From an uncultured Flavobacteriaceae bacterium (GTDB lineage Bacteria; Bacteroidota; Bacteroidia; Flavobacteriales; Flavobacteriaceae): a stretch of 64,000 nt of DNA. The translations under genes and the position numbers were made by a program. The notes beneath the pieces were generated by a model that was given only the letters and a program-made list of their open reading frames with translations, searched no databases and had not been told where the DNA came from. The DNA lies in NCBI GenBank assembly GCA_905181615.1, contig CAJIYH010000005.1, forward strand, positions 62,001 to 126,000, written 5' to 3'. This document shows, piece after piece, positions 8,750-17,774 of this stretch (positions are counted from its first letter, which is position 1; each line of letters opens with the position of its first letter).

Positions 8750-9445
8750 TTACCATTTACCAAGCATTACACGAGTTGTAGAACGAACTAGCTCTACTTC
8801 TCCAGCATTATCCCAGTACTCATTCCATGCGGCTTGAGCAGCTTTGTTGTTTTTGCGATAAAGGCTTGTATTGAAAGCAGTTTTAAAATCATTAACGCCA
8901 ACAAGAACATAATGTGTTTCTCCATGTGGACTTCTTCCAAGACCAAAGCTTCCAAGGGTAACTCTTCGGTCACTAGGGTTGTACTTTTTGTTATACTTTG
9001 AAAAAGCAGCGGCGAATTTTTGAGGATCCTTAACGTCTAACCAAAAGATGTTTTGAACCGGGTGAGACCCAGGCTCTCCAAAAGAAATTAAACCGGTCCC
9101 TGCAGCAGAAGAATGACTTTCAGTAAATTGGTTTAGTTTGGCTAAAAACAGATCCCATTTGGTGTTCGGGTCTCTATTGTATTGTGCCCCCATAGCGTCT
9201 AAAGTTCCAGTAAATACTATTGAATGTGTGAAATTAATGGAATTGTCGTTAAAGTGGTTTTCGAATAAAAATGCCGATACCCCTTCGCTTTTACTTCCTT
9301 CTTCTCCAAAATAATCTCCAACGATTTTCCCTACAATTTCAACATCTTCGTTAGCTACCGAAAAGTTGTAGGAAGTCCATTGATATTCTTGTGCGAAAAG
9401 AACCGTTGTACATAATACAAATACTCCTAATAATACGTTTTTCAT
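8750..9445 (-). CDS. Secreted protein of unknown function
   Basis: The 231-residue product has a signal peptide (VLLGVFVLCTTVLFAQ). The mature part contains Gly/Ser-rich turns, a stretch HYVLVGVNDFKTAF, and paired strand-helix units that could form alpha/beta-barrel halves like the protein at 1393. No catalytic motif is visible. It is the last gene of a minus-strand run that includes two DoxX-like genes, with a 54-base gap to the nearer one, so co-transcription is possible but not assured. Confidence 0.6.
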   Translation of the reverse strand: MKNVLLGVFVLCTTVLFAQEYQWTSYNFSVANEDVEIVGKIVGDYFGEEGSKSEGVSAFLFENHFNDNSINFTHSIVFTGTLDAMGAQYNRDPNTKWDLFLAKLNQFTESHSSAAGTGLISFGEPGSHPVQNIFWLDVKDPQKFAAAFSKYNKKYNPSDRRVTLGSFGLGRSPHGETHYVLVGVNDFKTAFNTSLYRKNNKAAQAAWNEYWDNAGEVELVRSTTRVMLGKW

Positions 9446-9498
9446 AATAAGATAGTTTTAAATTACCCACAATATACAATATAAATTGCAAAAGACAA

Positions 9499-9837
9499 CT
9501 AATGTGTGGATAACCAAAAAATATATCCATTTAAAACCATATAAAAAAAGGAAGGGAAGGATTGAATAAGACTATCTTTTATTTTAATTCGAACAACAAA
9601 CCCAAGCAGCATTAAGATGCACAATCCTAGCGCACTAATGGATAAAACTGTTGGATTTAGGCCAGCACTTAAAAGACCAATCCCGCCAATTATTTGAAAA
9701 AAACCAGTAGTAGTTCTAAATCTTGAAAGTTGGTATCGTTCAAACTCGATTACCATTTTTGAACTAAAGAGGCAACTGAATCCAAAGCCTAAAAATGAAA
9801 TTCCAGAAAAGTAAGACAACCCATAAATTAGAGTCAT
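9499..9837 (-). CDS. DoxX-like small membrane protein
   Basis: The 112-residue protein has four predicted helices in the DoxX/DoxD pattern. An N-terminal helix is followed by FERYQLSRFRTTTGFFQIIGG, which matches the F-xx-Y-L-xx-F..G..E motif region of DoxX-like proteins. It starts directly after the stop of its paralogue (TAA then ATG with no gap), indicating translational coupling. The pair may form a heteromeric membrane unit. DoxX-family roles vary, including quinol and thiol redox, and cannot be narrowed here. Confidence 0.75.
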   Translation of the reverse strand: MTLIYGLSYFSGISFLGFGFSCLFSSKMVIEFERYQLSRFRTTTGFFQIIGGIGLLSAGLNPTVLSISALGLCILMLLGFVVRIKIKDSLIQSFPSFFYMVLNGYIFWLSTH

Positions 9838-10182
9838 TTATATTAAGTCCATTTTGGTGGCAACAAGAAAAACGCATAAACTAAGAAGAGCAAAAGCAGG
9901 GAGGTATTTAGGTAAAGGATTGCGAACACTAAAATGAGCGTATAAGGCACAAACCATTAAAAAAGCAATTCCAGAGGCAGATATAAGAATTAGTTTTGGA
10001 TACCAAATTCCTGCAACCAATAGCGTTGCTAAAGATATTTTTGCGGCACCAACCGCACTGCGGATCAAGGTCGATAAGCCAAAATGTTCAAATTCTTGAA
10101 TGATATTATCAAAACGAAACACCCATACAATGACTATAGATGTTGCAATAATAACTTGAGAAGCGGTAATTAGTAATTCCAT
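9838..10182 (-). CDS. DoxX-like small membrane protein
   Basis: The 114-residue four-helix membrane protein is a paralogue of the next gene: IIQEFEHFGLSTLIRSAVGAA corresponds to its FERYQLSRFRTTTGFFQ segment. Sequence identity is low, so the duplication is old. A gap of 84 bases separates it from the cysteine-rich lipoprotein gene upstream, and the downstream paralogue abuts it. Confidence 0.75.
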   Translation of the reverse strand: MELLITASQVIIATSIVIVWVFRFDNIIQEFEHFGLSTLIRSAVGAAKISLATLLVAGIWYPKLILISASGIAFLMVCALYAHFSVRNPLPKYLPAFALLSLCVFLVATKMDLI

Positions 10183-10266
10183 TTTTAATTTAATTAATAT
10201 AGTTAATGATCTAGCTAAGATAACGACAAAAGCGTTCTTAGGAAACCTATTGTTTGAATTTAAAAA

Positions 10267-10527
10267 TTAAGTGCATTCGATTCGATACCAAGTCATCTCT
10301 AAGATCTGTTCCCCAGGTCGATTGGTGTCGCCATCGGCTTCACAAGAGGCTTCTTGAGTACTGAACTGATCGGTATAGCACAAGGCGGTATTTGTATTGT
10401 CGCAAGCAAAGGTTGTCCGTATAAAATATTTTTTAGTACACGGACAAACTTCCTCGGGTTCCAATACTTCAGAGGAACAACTTGCAATAAGAATCGTCAG
10501 TAAAAAGAACGAAATCTTAACCTTCAT
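10267..10527 (-). CDS. Small cysteine-rich lipoprotein
   Basis: The 86-residue precursor has a lipobox (LTILIASC, lipidated Cys at residue 17). The mature part holds six further cysteines (CPCTKK, FACDN, LCYTD, SCEAD, IECT), so disulfide bonding outside the cytoplasm is likely. No known domain was recognised. It follows the Dabb lipoprotein gene after only six bases and is certainly in its transcript. Confidence 0.65.
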   Translation of the reverse strand: MKVKISFFLLTILIASCSSEVLEPEEVCPCTKKYFIRTTFACDNTNTALCYTDQFSTQEASCEADGDTNRPGEQILEMTWYRIECT

Positions 10528-10533
10528 AGCCTG

Positions 10534-10923
10534 CTATTTATCCCAGTAATCATATACCAATACATCTGTGGTAAAAGGCACAAAAAGCTTTACAAAAGCT
10601 TGATGAACGGGATGTGGTAAATAGGTTTCGTCTCGATCTATTGCTTTTTCAAAATACATAGTCAAACTGTGGGTATATCCTTTTGTTAATCCCTCGGGAG
10701 AAGCGTTTTTTGTATAATTTAGATTGTGTACACCTTCGATTTGGTTGAGTGTGTAAGCTCCTTCCTCGATCGTTTTAAATTGTTCGGGCGTGATGCTGTC
10801 TTTGTACTTAATTAGAACAACGTGTTGTAGTTTTTTTGAATTCACTTGGATTTCTGTTTTTGGAGTTGTACTGCAAGAATATGCAGTAAAAGAAAGAACT
10901 AAAATTAAAAATACTTTTTTCAT
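10534..10923 (-). CDS. Lipoprotein with stress-responsive A/B-barrel (Dabb) domain
   Basis: The 129-residue product has a lipoprotein signal (LSFTAYSC). The mature domain starts LQHVVLIKYKDS and contains the central GYTHSLTMYFE and C-terminal HPVHQAFVKLFVPFTTDVLVYDYW. This is the order of strands, His residues and end motif in the Dabb family of dimeric alpha/beta barrels. Dabb proteins act as small ligand-binding or cyclase-like domains. The lipoprotein form is common in Bacteroidota. It sits between an epoxide-hydrolase-like gene (10 bases upstream) and a cysteine-rich lipoprotein. Confidence 0.85.
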   Translation of the reverse strand: MKKVFLILVLSFTAYSCSTTPKTEIQVNSKKLQHVVLIKYKDSITPEQFKTIEEGAYTLNQIEGVHNLNYTKNASPEGLTKGYTHSLTMYFEKAIDRDETYLPHPVHQAFVKLFVPFTTDVLVYDYWDK

Positions 10924-10933
10924 GATTTGTGGT

Positions 10934-11791
10934 TTAAAGGGATTTGTGAAATTTAAAAAATGCTTTTAAAACCTCTTTTGGGGTTTCAATGTGGGGATAA
11001 TGTCCAGAATTTTCTAGAAAAAAAGTGTGCGATTTGGGTTGTAGTTTTTGAAAAAACAAGGCTGTTTTGTTCCCCGAAATCGGATCTTCAATTCCATTAA
11101 TCATAGCCATCGGAATTTGTGGGTTTTCTATGGGTGCTCGCCAACGCTTAAGGTAAGTTTTTCGTTCATTCAGGTAACTGAGAATTAGCGGAATCATTAT
11201 TCGTCCTTCGTTGTTCTCCAAAAGGTTCCATGAAGAGTCTAAAAACTCTTTGGAAGGTGGATTGGCTTTACTAAAAATATCATGCATGGTTTTGTCAAAC
11301 GTCTTTGCAGATAAAAATCGTCCTAAAAGCGGCCCTAAAAATGAAGCCAATAATTTTTGGATGGGTCGTGGTGTGTTTGCTTCAGGGAACATGCCGCCGT
11401 TCATAAACACAGAAGAAAGCCAGGTTATCTTAGATTTGTTTTCCAGTTTTCGAGCCAATAATTCCTGTACAACTGTATCTCCAACGTCATGAGCAAAAAT
11501 ATGTGCTTCACTAATACCCAAAGCTTCTACTAGCACTTCAATAGCATTAGCCTGACTCATAATAATGTCTTTTTTGAGCGGAGCTTTTGAAACTCCAAGG
11601 CCAACTAAGTCGGGTACAATACAATCAAATCTAGGCGAGAGCTCCGGTAAAATAGGAGCAAAATCCCAAGAAGATGTCGGAAACCCATGAATACAAACAA
11701 GGGGAATTCCTTTTCCTTCTCGAACATAAAAAATAGAGGTGTCTCCAGAAACAAAAGTTTTGCCTTTTGAATACCAAGATTCAATATCCAT
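10934..11791 (-). CDS. Alpha/beta hydrolase, epoxide hydrolase/MEST-like
   Basis: The 285-residue cytoplasmic protein has the oxyanion motif HGFPTSSWD, an Asp nucleophile elbow FAHDVGDTV (residues near 100) as in haloalkane dehalogenases and epoxide hydrolases, and the catalytic His in ENSGHYPHIETP near the end. The cap segment with LNERKTYLKRW resembles the animal MEST protein and its bacterial relatives. Substrate unknown. It heads the operon that continues with the Dabb and Cys-rich lipoproteins. Confidence 0.8.
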   Translation of the reverse strand: MDIESWYSKGKTFVSGDTSIFYVREGKGIPLVCIHGFPTSSWDFAPILPELSPRFDCIVPDLVGLGVSKAPLKKDIIMSQANAIEVLVEALGISEAHIFAHDVGDTVVQELLARKLENKSKITWLSSVFMNGGMFPEANTPRPIQKLLASFLGPLLGRFLSAKTFDKTMHDIFSKANPPSKEFLDSSWNLLENNEGRIMIPLILSYLNERKTYLKRWRAPIENPQIPMAMINGIEDPISGNKTALFFQKLQPKSHTFFLENSGHYPHIETPKEVLKAFFKFHKSL

Positions 11792-11883
11792 AAACTAATT
11801 TTTGATTGAAGATAGTAAAAAAAGAATGTGGGCTTTATTAACTATTATTTTTTATCTTCCAACCACCGTTTTAAATTATTATT

Positions 11884-13302
11884 ATGAAAAAAATTATTCT
11901 CTCTTTCTTTAGTTTAGGGTTTTTTGGACTTCAAGCGCAAACCGATCACAGTACTTTTTTGAATGCTATTGACGCGAATGCAGCTCAATATTCAGAGGTA
12001 GCACAAACCATTTGGAGCTATGCCGAAATGGGCTATCAAGAAACTAAAAGCAGTGCGCTGTTACAAGAAACCTTGGTTGCTGAAGGCTTTACAATCGAAA
12101 AGGGAATTGCTGGAATTCCAACCGCCTTTTCTGCAACCTATGGAACCGATGGTCCTGTCATTGCGATCCTTGGGGAATATGATGCATTGCCAGGTTTATC
12201 TCAAAAAAACCTTCCTTATAAAGTTTCTAACAACACCCGAGCAGGTCACGGTTGTGGACACCATTTGTTTGGAACCGCATCTGCCGCTGCAGCAATAGCT
12301 GTAAAAAATTACTTGAAAGAAACGGGCAAAGCCGGAACGGTTAAATTCTTTGGATGCCCCGCAGAAGAAGGTGGTTCTGGAAAAGTATATATGACCCGAG
12401 CGGGTCTTTTTGACGATGCAGATGTAGCCTTGCATTGGCACCCAAACAATAAAAACGCAGCCAACCCGGGTGCAGCTTTGGCAAACAAATCTGCGAAATT
12501 TCGGTTTTATGGTCGCTCTGCTCATGCTGCCGCAGCTCCCGAACAAGGACGTTCTGCGCTCGATGGTGTAGAGTCAATGAACTATATGGTAAACATGATG
12601 CGAGAGCATATACCGTCTAGTGCACGAATTCATTATGTAATTACAAGAGGAGGCGAAGCGCCAAACGTGGTTCCTGATTTTGCAGAGGTTTATTACTATG
12701 CACGTCACGATCGTCGCGATGTAGTCATTGATATATTCGATCGTATAGTAAACACAGCCAAAGGTGCTGCTCTAGGAACTGGAACAACTATGGATTTAGA
12801 AATGATTGGCGGAACGCACGAACTGCTTCCAAACGATGTTTTGCAGCAATTGATGCACAAGAGTTTGACTCAAGTTGGTGGGTTTGACTATACTATAAAA
12901 GAGAATGAATTTGCTAATAGCATTGCAGAAACCTTAGGTAAACCTTTGAATATGGATTATGTAACTGGTGTTGAACCCTACGATCCAAACGCATTGCCCA
13001 TGGGATCTACCGATGTAGGTGATGTTAGTTTTACCGTTCCTACGGCTGGAATGGGAGCCGCTACTTGGGTCCCTGGAACTCCGGCACACAGCTGGCAAGC
13101 AGTTGCTACTGGTGGAACTTCCATTGGAAATAAGGGCATGCTCGTTGCTGCCAAAACATTAGCACTTACCGCCTTTAAACTCTTGGATAATCCCAAAATA
13201 TTAGACCAAGCACAGGCTGAATTTCTTGAAAAAAGAGGGGCTGATTTTAAATATATTCCACTGTTAGGAGAACGAAGTCCAGCTTTAGATTATAGAAATT
13301 AA
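11884..13302 (+). CDS. Exported M20 family amidohydrolase (AbgB-like)
   Basis: The 472-residue protein has a signal peptide ending in LQAQ and an M20D amidohydrolase core: EYDALPGLSQ, the metal-site motif GHGCGHHLFG, CPAEEGGSGK with the catalytic Glu pair, LHWHPN and GRSAHAAAAPEQGRSALD in the dimerisation lid. Late in the protein VGDVSFTVPTAG and PAHSW complete the site. It is closest in pattern to p-aminobenzoyl-glutamate hydrolase subunit B and related aminoacyl amidases. It should cleave N-acyl or N-aryl amino acids in the periplasm. It is single and convergent with the LysR gene four bases on. Confidence 0.85.
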   Translation: MKKIILSFFSLGFFGLQAQTDHSTFLNAIDANAAQYSEVAQTIWSYAEMGYQETKSSALLQETLVAEGFTIEKGIAGIPTAFSATYGTDGPVIAILGEYDALPGLSQKNLPYKVSNNTRAGHGCGHHLFGTASAAAAIAVKNYLKETGKAGTVKFFGCPAEEGGSGKVYMTRAGLFDDADVALHWHPNNKNAANPGAALANKSAKFRFYGRSAHAAAAPEQGRSALDGVESMNYMVNMMREHIPSSARIHYVITRGGEAPNVVPDFAEVYYYARHDRRDVVIDIFDRIVNTAKGAALGTGTTMDLEMIGGTHELLPNDVLQQLMHKSLTQVGGFDYTIKENEFANSIAETLGKPLNMDYVTGVEPYDPNALPMGSTDVGDVSFTVPTAGMGAATWVPGTPAHSWQAVATGGTSIGNKGMLVAAKTLALTAFKLLDNPKILDQAQAEFLEKRGADFKYIPLLGERSPALDYRN

Positions 13303-13306
13303 GTGC

Positions 13307-14191
13307 TTATTTTTTAATCAATTGCAATATGTTCTCAAGGGCAGGATTGCGGTTACTGGGATCCCAAACTGCAGATAAAACGGTGCGGTGCGGCAGCTTA
13401 TTCAGCTCAATAAACTTAACTCCTTTTTGAGGTTTGAGCTGTAACGATTTGGGGACAATAGAAATCCCAAAGTTGTTTTCGACCAATTTATAAATGGTAT
13501 TCGAATGAATTGTATTGTGCGATACCTTGGGCGCAAAACCGCTGTCTTCGAACAATTGCATTACTTTTTGATAATACGAGGGGCTGTATTTTTGATCAAA
13601 TAAGATGAAGGGTTCGTTTTTGAATTGCCCTAGATTCTTAAAACTTTTAGAGTCTATCAGATGGCTTTGCGGCAACACCAAGCAAAACGATTCTCGGAGA
13701 ACGGGATGGGTTTTTAATCCGCGAGGAAGATTTTCTAAACGAACAAAAGCAAGGTCTATTTCTTGTGAAAGCAACCCTTCTATTTGTGTTTGATTGTCCA
13801 TTTCTTTTAGACTGAACAATATTTTTGGATGTAGGTTTCTAAAGGCTAACAAAAGATCTGGAATTATTTGCTGCATTGCTGAACCTACATAACCGAGTTT
13901 AAGGTTTCCAACTATTCCTCGATCCAGCAACTTACTGTGTTCAATGATCTGTTCCAATCCATTAAAATAATGCGACAATTCTTTTTTAAGATAAGCACCT
14001 GCTGGAGTTAACGCTACTTTTCGGTTGTGCCGATCAAAAAGCTGGAGGTCCAAATGTTGCTCTAGCTCCTTGATTTGCTTACTCAGTCCGGGTTGAGAAA
14101 TAAACAGTCGTTCTGCTGCTTTTCGAAAATGTAATTCTTCGGCTACTGCTAAAAAATAGCGCAGATGTCTCAATTCCAATTGATAACTCAT
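13307..14191 (-). CDS. LysR-type transcriptional regulator
   Basis: The 294-residue protein has the N-terminal winged helix-turn-helix (LRHLRYFLAVAEELHFRKAAERL then ISQPGLSKQIKELE; residues 7-50) and a two-lobed periplasmic-binding-like effector domain. It is divergent from hutH, with its ATG 76 bases from the hutH start, the usual geometry for a LysR regulator of the neighbouring operon. Control of hut genes by urocanate or histidine is inference; no classical HutC is nearby. Confidence 0.85.
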   Translation of the reverse strand: MSYQLELRHLRYFLAVAEELHFRKAAERLFISQPGLSKQIKELEQHLDLQLFDRHNRKVALTPAGAYLKKELSHYFNGLEQIIEHSKLLDRGIVGNLKLGYVGSAMQQIIPDLLLAFRNLHPKILFSLKEMDNQTQIEGLLSQEIDLAFVRLENLPRGLKTHPVLRESFCLVLPQSHLIDSKSFKNLGQFKNEPFILFDQKYSPSYYQKVMQLFEDSGFAPKVSHNTIHSNTIYKLVENNFGISIVPKSLQLKPQKGVKFIELNKLPHRTVLSAVWDPSNRNPALENILQLIKK

Positions 14192-14218
14192 GGTTATTAT
14201 TTTGTTGGTTAAATGGTC

Positions 14219-14249
14219 TTGTTATGTATTAAATATAAGGGTATTTTTA
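14219..14249 (+). promoter_or_regulatory. Possible Bacteroidota-type promoter for hutH
   Basis: A TTG at 14219-14221 and TATTTTTA at 14242-14249 (close to TAnnTTTG) are separated by 20 bases, ending 18 bases before the chosen hutH start. The shared LysR-hutH spacer is where a LysR operator would be expected. Confidence 0.35.
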
Positions 14250-14267
14250 AGAAAGCAATTACAGATC

Positions 14268-15761
14268 ATGAATTTTAGCTACGGAAAAGAAAAACTAACC
14301 CTCAAAAAAGTCTTTGGATTAGCTCAAGGAAGATTCAAGGGGGTTTTGACTGAAGAGGTTATAACCGACGTCCAAAACAGCAATGCAATTGTACAAAAGG
14401 TAGTTGGTTCTAGGAAAACAGTCTACGGAATTAATACGGGTTTTGGCCCTTTATGCGATACCCTAATTTCTCAAAACGAAGTACAGACCTTACAAAAAAA
14501 CTTACTGCTAACCCACGCCGTTGGGGTCGGAGAACCTATAGATCCAATACTTTCTAAAATCATGATGTTGTGCAAGGTTCACGCCTTATGCAAGGGTTAC
14601 TCGGGGATTCGATTGAAAGTAATTGAACGAATCATCTTCTTTATTGAAAACGACCTGCTACCGATAGTTCCAGAACAAGGGTCTGTTGGAGCTTCTGGTG
14701 ATCTGGCGCCGCTTTCTCATTTGTTTTTACCCCTCATTGGCGAAGGTGAATTTTGGGTAGGAGACAAAATAGTCCCCGCTGAAACTGTTTTAAAAGAATA
14801 CAATCTACTCCCGCTTGTTCTTGAAGCTAAAGAAGGATTAGCGTTAATTAATGGAACTCAATTTATTTTAGCTCATGCAATTACTGGGCTTCAAAAAATG
14901 AAGTACTTGCTCAATTTAGCGGACGTTGCAGGCGCGATGAGTTTAGAAGGTTTTCAAGGAAGTGCTGCTCCTTTTAAAGAAGGTTTACATAAAATACGTC
15001 CATTTAAAGGGTCGTTAAAAGTAGCCCAACGCATGCGTATATTGCTAGAAGGATCCGAAAATTTACACGCACATTTAGACTGCGATAGAGTTCAAGATCC
15101 CTACTCCATCCGCTGTATTCCGCAGGTTCATGGAGCCTCGAGAAACGCGTTTAATCACCTGAAAAAACTGGTAACAATAGAAATGAATTCGGTAACCGAT
15201 AACCCCATAATATTGAGCGAAGAAGAAATTATATCTGGTGGAAATTTCCATGGACAACCCCTGGCAATGGCGCTTGATTATACTTCGATTGCTGTTTCTG
15301 AATTGGGAAATATCGCGGATCGCCGCTGTTATCTTTTACTGGAAGGAAAATATGGATTGCCGCGTTTACTAACCGAAAAAGGAGGGCTTAATTCTGGTTT
15401 TATGATTCCGCAATACACCACCGCAGCTTTGGTTACAGAAAATAAATCACTTTGTTTTCCTCCATCGGCTGACAGTGTGCCAACCTCGCTGGGACAAGAA
15501 GACCATGTTTCTATGGGAAGTATCTCTGGGCGAAAGTTAAATCAGATTTTAGGGAATTTAGAGAAAATACTTGCCATAGAATTGATGTATGGCGCACAAG
15601 CATTAGAGTTTAGAGGGTCACTTCAATGCTCGAAAATAATTCAAAAAAACCACGAACTAATTCGAACCAAGGTTCCCAAACTCGAAGAAGATCGCTTGCT
15701 GAAAAACGACATACAAAATTTGATCGAAATGGTCAAAACCGAACAATTTATAGTAAAATAA
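14268..15761 (+). CDS. hutH: Histidine ammonia-lyase
   Basis: The enzyme converts L-histidine to urocanate and ammonia. The ATG at 14268 gives a 497-residue protein of normal family length; the longer frame upstream would overlap the LysR start and adds a non-conserved tail. The Ala142-Ser143-Gly144 triad in GSVGASGDLAPL forms the MIO cofactor. YGINTGFGPL, the substrate-loop Tyr, and the C-terminal QEDHVSMG and RKLNQIL motifs are present. It is the first gene of the hut operon and abuts hutU with no gap. Confidence 0.97.
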   Translation: MNFSYGKEKLTLKKVFGLAQGRFKGVLTEEVITDVQNSNAIVQKVVGSRKTVYGINTGFGPLCDTLISQNEVQTLQKNLLLTHAVGVGEPIDPILSKIMMLCKVHALCKGYSGIRLKVIERIIFFIENDLLPIVPEQGSVGASGDLAPLSHLFLPLIGEGEFWVGDKIVPAETVLKEYNLLPLVLEAKEGLALINGTQFILAHAITGLQKMKYLLNLADVAGAMSLEGFQGSAAPFKEGLHKIRPFKGSLKVAQRMRILLEGSENLHAHLDCDRVQDPYSIRCIPQVHGASRNAFNHLKKLVTIEMNSVTDNPIILSEEEIISGGNFHGQPLAMALDYTSIAVSELGNIADRRCYLLLEGKYGLPRLLTEKGGLNSGFMIPQYTTAALVTENKSLCFPPSADSVPTSLGQEDHVSMGSISGRKLNQILGNLEKILAIELMYGAQALEFRGSLQCSKIIQKNHELIRTKVPKLEEDRLLKNDIQNLIEMVKTEQFIVK

Positions 15762-17774
15762 ATGACCAAAGATAGCAACAATTTCAAAGCCGAAATACTC
15801 CAGGGAATTCCATCAAAAATGCCTCCAAAGCATATCTTCCCTGAAAAAGTTAATCGGGCTCCAAAACGAAAAGACATTTTATCTGCCGAAGAAAAGCAAT
15901 TGGCAATTCGAAATGCACTTCGATATTTTCCAAAAGAATGGCATTCGGAATTAGCATCAGAATTTGCTGAAGAACTACGAGCATATGGACGAATTTATAT
16001 GTACCGTTTCAAACCCTCGTATACGCTTCGTGCACGACCACTAGAAGAATATCCGACACAATCAAAACAAGCAGCTGCACTTATGTTAATGATCCAAAAC
16101 AACTTGGATCCAGCAGTTGCACAACATCCCGAAGAACTAATTACCTACGGTGGAAATGGGGCCGTTTTTCAAAACTGGATACAATATGTCCTTACGCTTC
16201 AGTATTTAGCGCTTATGACAGACGATCAAACCTTGCATTTGTATTCTGGGCATCCAATGGGACTTTTCCCTTCTTCAAAGAATGCACCAAGAGTCGTTGT
16301 AACCAATGGGATGATGATTCCCAATTATTCAAAACCAGACGACTGGGAAAAATTCAATGCGCTCGGGGTGACCCAATACGGACAAATGACTGCAGGCTCT
16401 TTTATGTACATTGGCCCACAAGGAATTGTTCACGGAACAACCATTACAATTCTAAATGCGTTTCGTAAGATTTTAAAACCTCAAGAAACTGTTGGTGGAA
16501 AGATATTTTTAACTGCTGGTTTAGGGGGAATGAGCGGGGCCCAACCAAAAGCTGGAAACATTTGTGGCTGCATAACCGTTTGCGCAGAAGTAAACCCAAA
16601 AGCAGCCGAAAAACGACACGAACAGGGCTGGGTAGATGTTTTGATTTACAACATCCCAGATTTAATAGCACGTGTTAGGACGGCTCAAAAAAATGAAGAA
16701 GTAGTTTCTGTAGCGTTCATTGGAAACGTTATTGAAGTATGGGAATGTTTTGATCAAGAAAACATTCATGTGCATCTGGGTTCGGATCAAACTTCGCTTC
16801 ATATTCCTTGGACTGGCGGGTATTATCCAATCGGATTTTCGTTTGATGAAGCAACAAAAATGCTTCAAAAAGATCCTGAAAACTTCAAAAAGGAAGTTCA
16901 AAAATCCCTACGAAGACATGCTGCCGTTATTCAGAAACATACCAATAAAGGGACTTACTTTTTCGATTATGGGAATGCCTTTCTATTAGAAGCCTCTCGT
17001 GCTGGAGCCGATATAATGGCAGAAAATAAGATTGACTTTAAATATCCTTCATATGTTCAGGACATTCTAGGGCCGATGTGTTTCGATTACGGGTTTGGAC
17101 CTTTCCGGTGGGTTTGCGCCTCGGGAGATACAGCAGATTTAGACCGTACCGATGCAATTGCCTTATCAGTAATGGAGACATTGAGTAAAACTGCTCCCCC
17201 AGAAATTCAGTTACAACTTCAGGATAATATAACCTGGATTAAAAACGCAAAAACAAATAAAATGGTGGTCGGGTCGAAAGCTAGAATACTCTACGCCGAT
17301 GCCGAAGGACGCATGAAAATAGCGGAAGCCTTTAACCAGGCAATTGCAGAAAATAAAATTGGCCCCGTGGTACTGGGTCGAGATCATCACGATGTAAGTG
17401 GTACAGATTCGCCTTACCGAGAAACTTCGAATATTTATGATGGAAGTAAATTTACAGCCGATATGGCAATTCATAATGTCATTGGCGACAGCTTCCGCGG
17501 AGCAACCTGGGTATCCATTCACAACGGTGGGGGAGTTGGCTGGGGAGAAGTGATGAATGGAGGGTTTGGAATGTTGATAGACGGAAGTTCAGAAGCGTCC
17601 GAGCGCTTAAAGAGTATGCTCTTCTACGATGTAAACAACGGAGTTGCACGACGCAGTTGGGCTAGAAATAAAGAAGCTATCTTTGCTATTAAACGAGAAA
17701 TGGAACGCACACCGAACTTAAAAGTAACCCTTCCGAATTTAGTTGACGACAACCTCCTTAAAAGCCTGTTTTAA
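15762..17774 (+). CDS. hutU: Urocanate hydratase, long animal-like form
   Basis: The enzyme hydrates urocanate to imidazolonepropionate using NAD+. The 670-residue protein is longer than the roughly 550 residues of the Bacillus/Pseudomonas enzyme: about 100 extra N-terminal residues (SAEEKQLAIRNALRYFP, YGRIYMYRF) precede NNLDPAVAQHPEELITYGG. The NAD motif is GLGGMSGAQ, and RDHHDVSGTDSPYRETSNIY is strikingly like mammalian UROC1. Its ATG directly follows the hutH stop, so translation is coupled. Confidence 0.96.
   Translation: MTKDSNNFKAEILQGIPSKMPPKHIFPEKVNRAPKRKDILSAEEKQLAIRNALRYFPKEWHSELASEFAEELRAYGRIYMYRFKPSYTLRARPLEEYPTQSKQAAALMLMIQNNLDPAVAQHPEELITYGGNGAVFQNWIQYVLTLQYLALMTDDQTLHLYSGHPMGLFPSSKNAPRVVVTNGMMIPNYSKPDDWEKFNALGVTQYGQMTAGSFMYIGPQGIVHGTTITILNAFRKILKPQETVGGKIFLTAGLGGMSGAQPKAGNICGCITVCAEVNPKAAEKRHEQGWVDVLIYNIPDLIARVRTAQKNEEVVSVAFIGNVIEVWECFDQENIHVHLGSDQTSLHIPWTGGYYPIGFSFDEATKMLQKDPENFKKEVQKSLRRHAAVIQKHTNKGTYFFDYGNAFLLEASRAGADIMAENKIDFKYPSYVQDILGPMCFDYGFGPFRWVCASGDTADLDRTDAIALSVMETLSKTAPPEIQLQLQDNITWIKNAKTNKMVVGSKARILYADAEGRMKIAEAFNQAIAENKIGPVVLGRDHHDVSGTDSPYRETSNIYDGSKFTADMAIHNVIGDSFRGATWVSIHNGGGVGWGEVMNGGFGMLIDGSSEASERLKSMLFYDVNNGVARRSWARNKEAIFAIKREMERTPNLKVTLPNLVDDNLLKSLF

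Noticed and set aside
9499-11791. DoxX/Dabb/hydrolase operon as an antiphage defence island
   Set aside because: No nuclease, ATPase, toxin or other defence-type domain is present.
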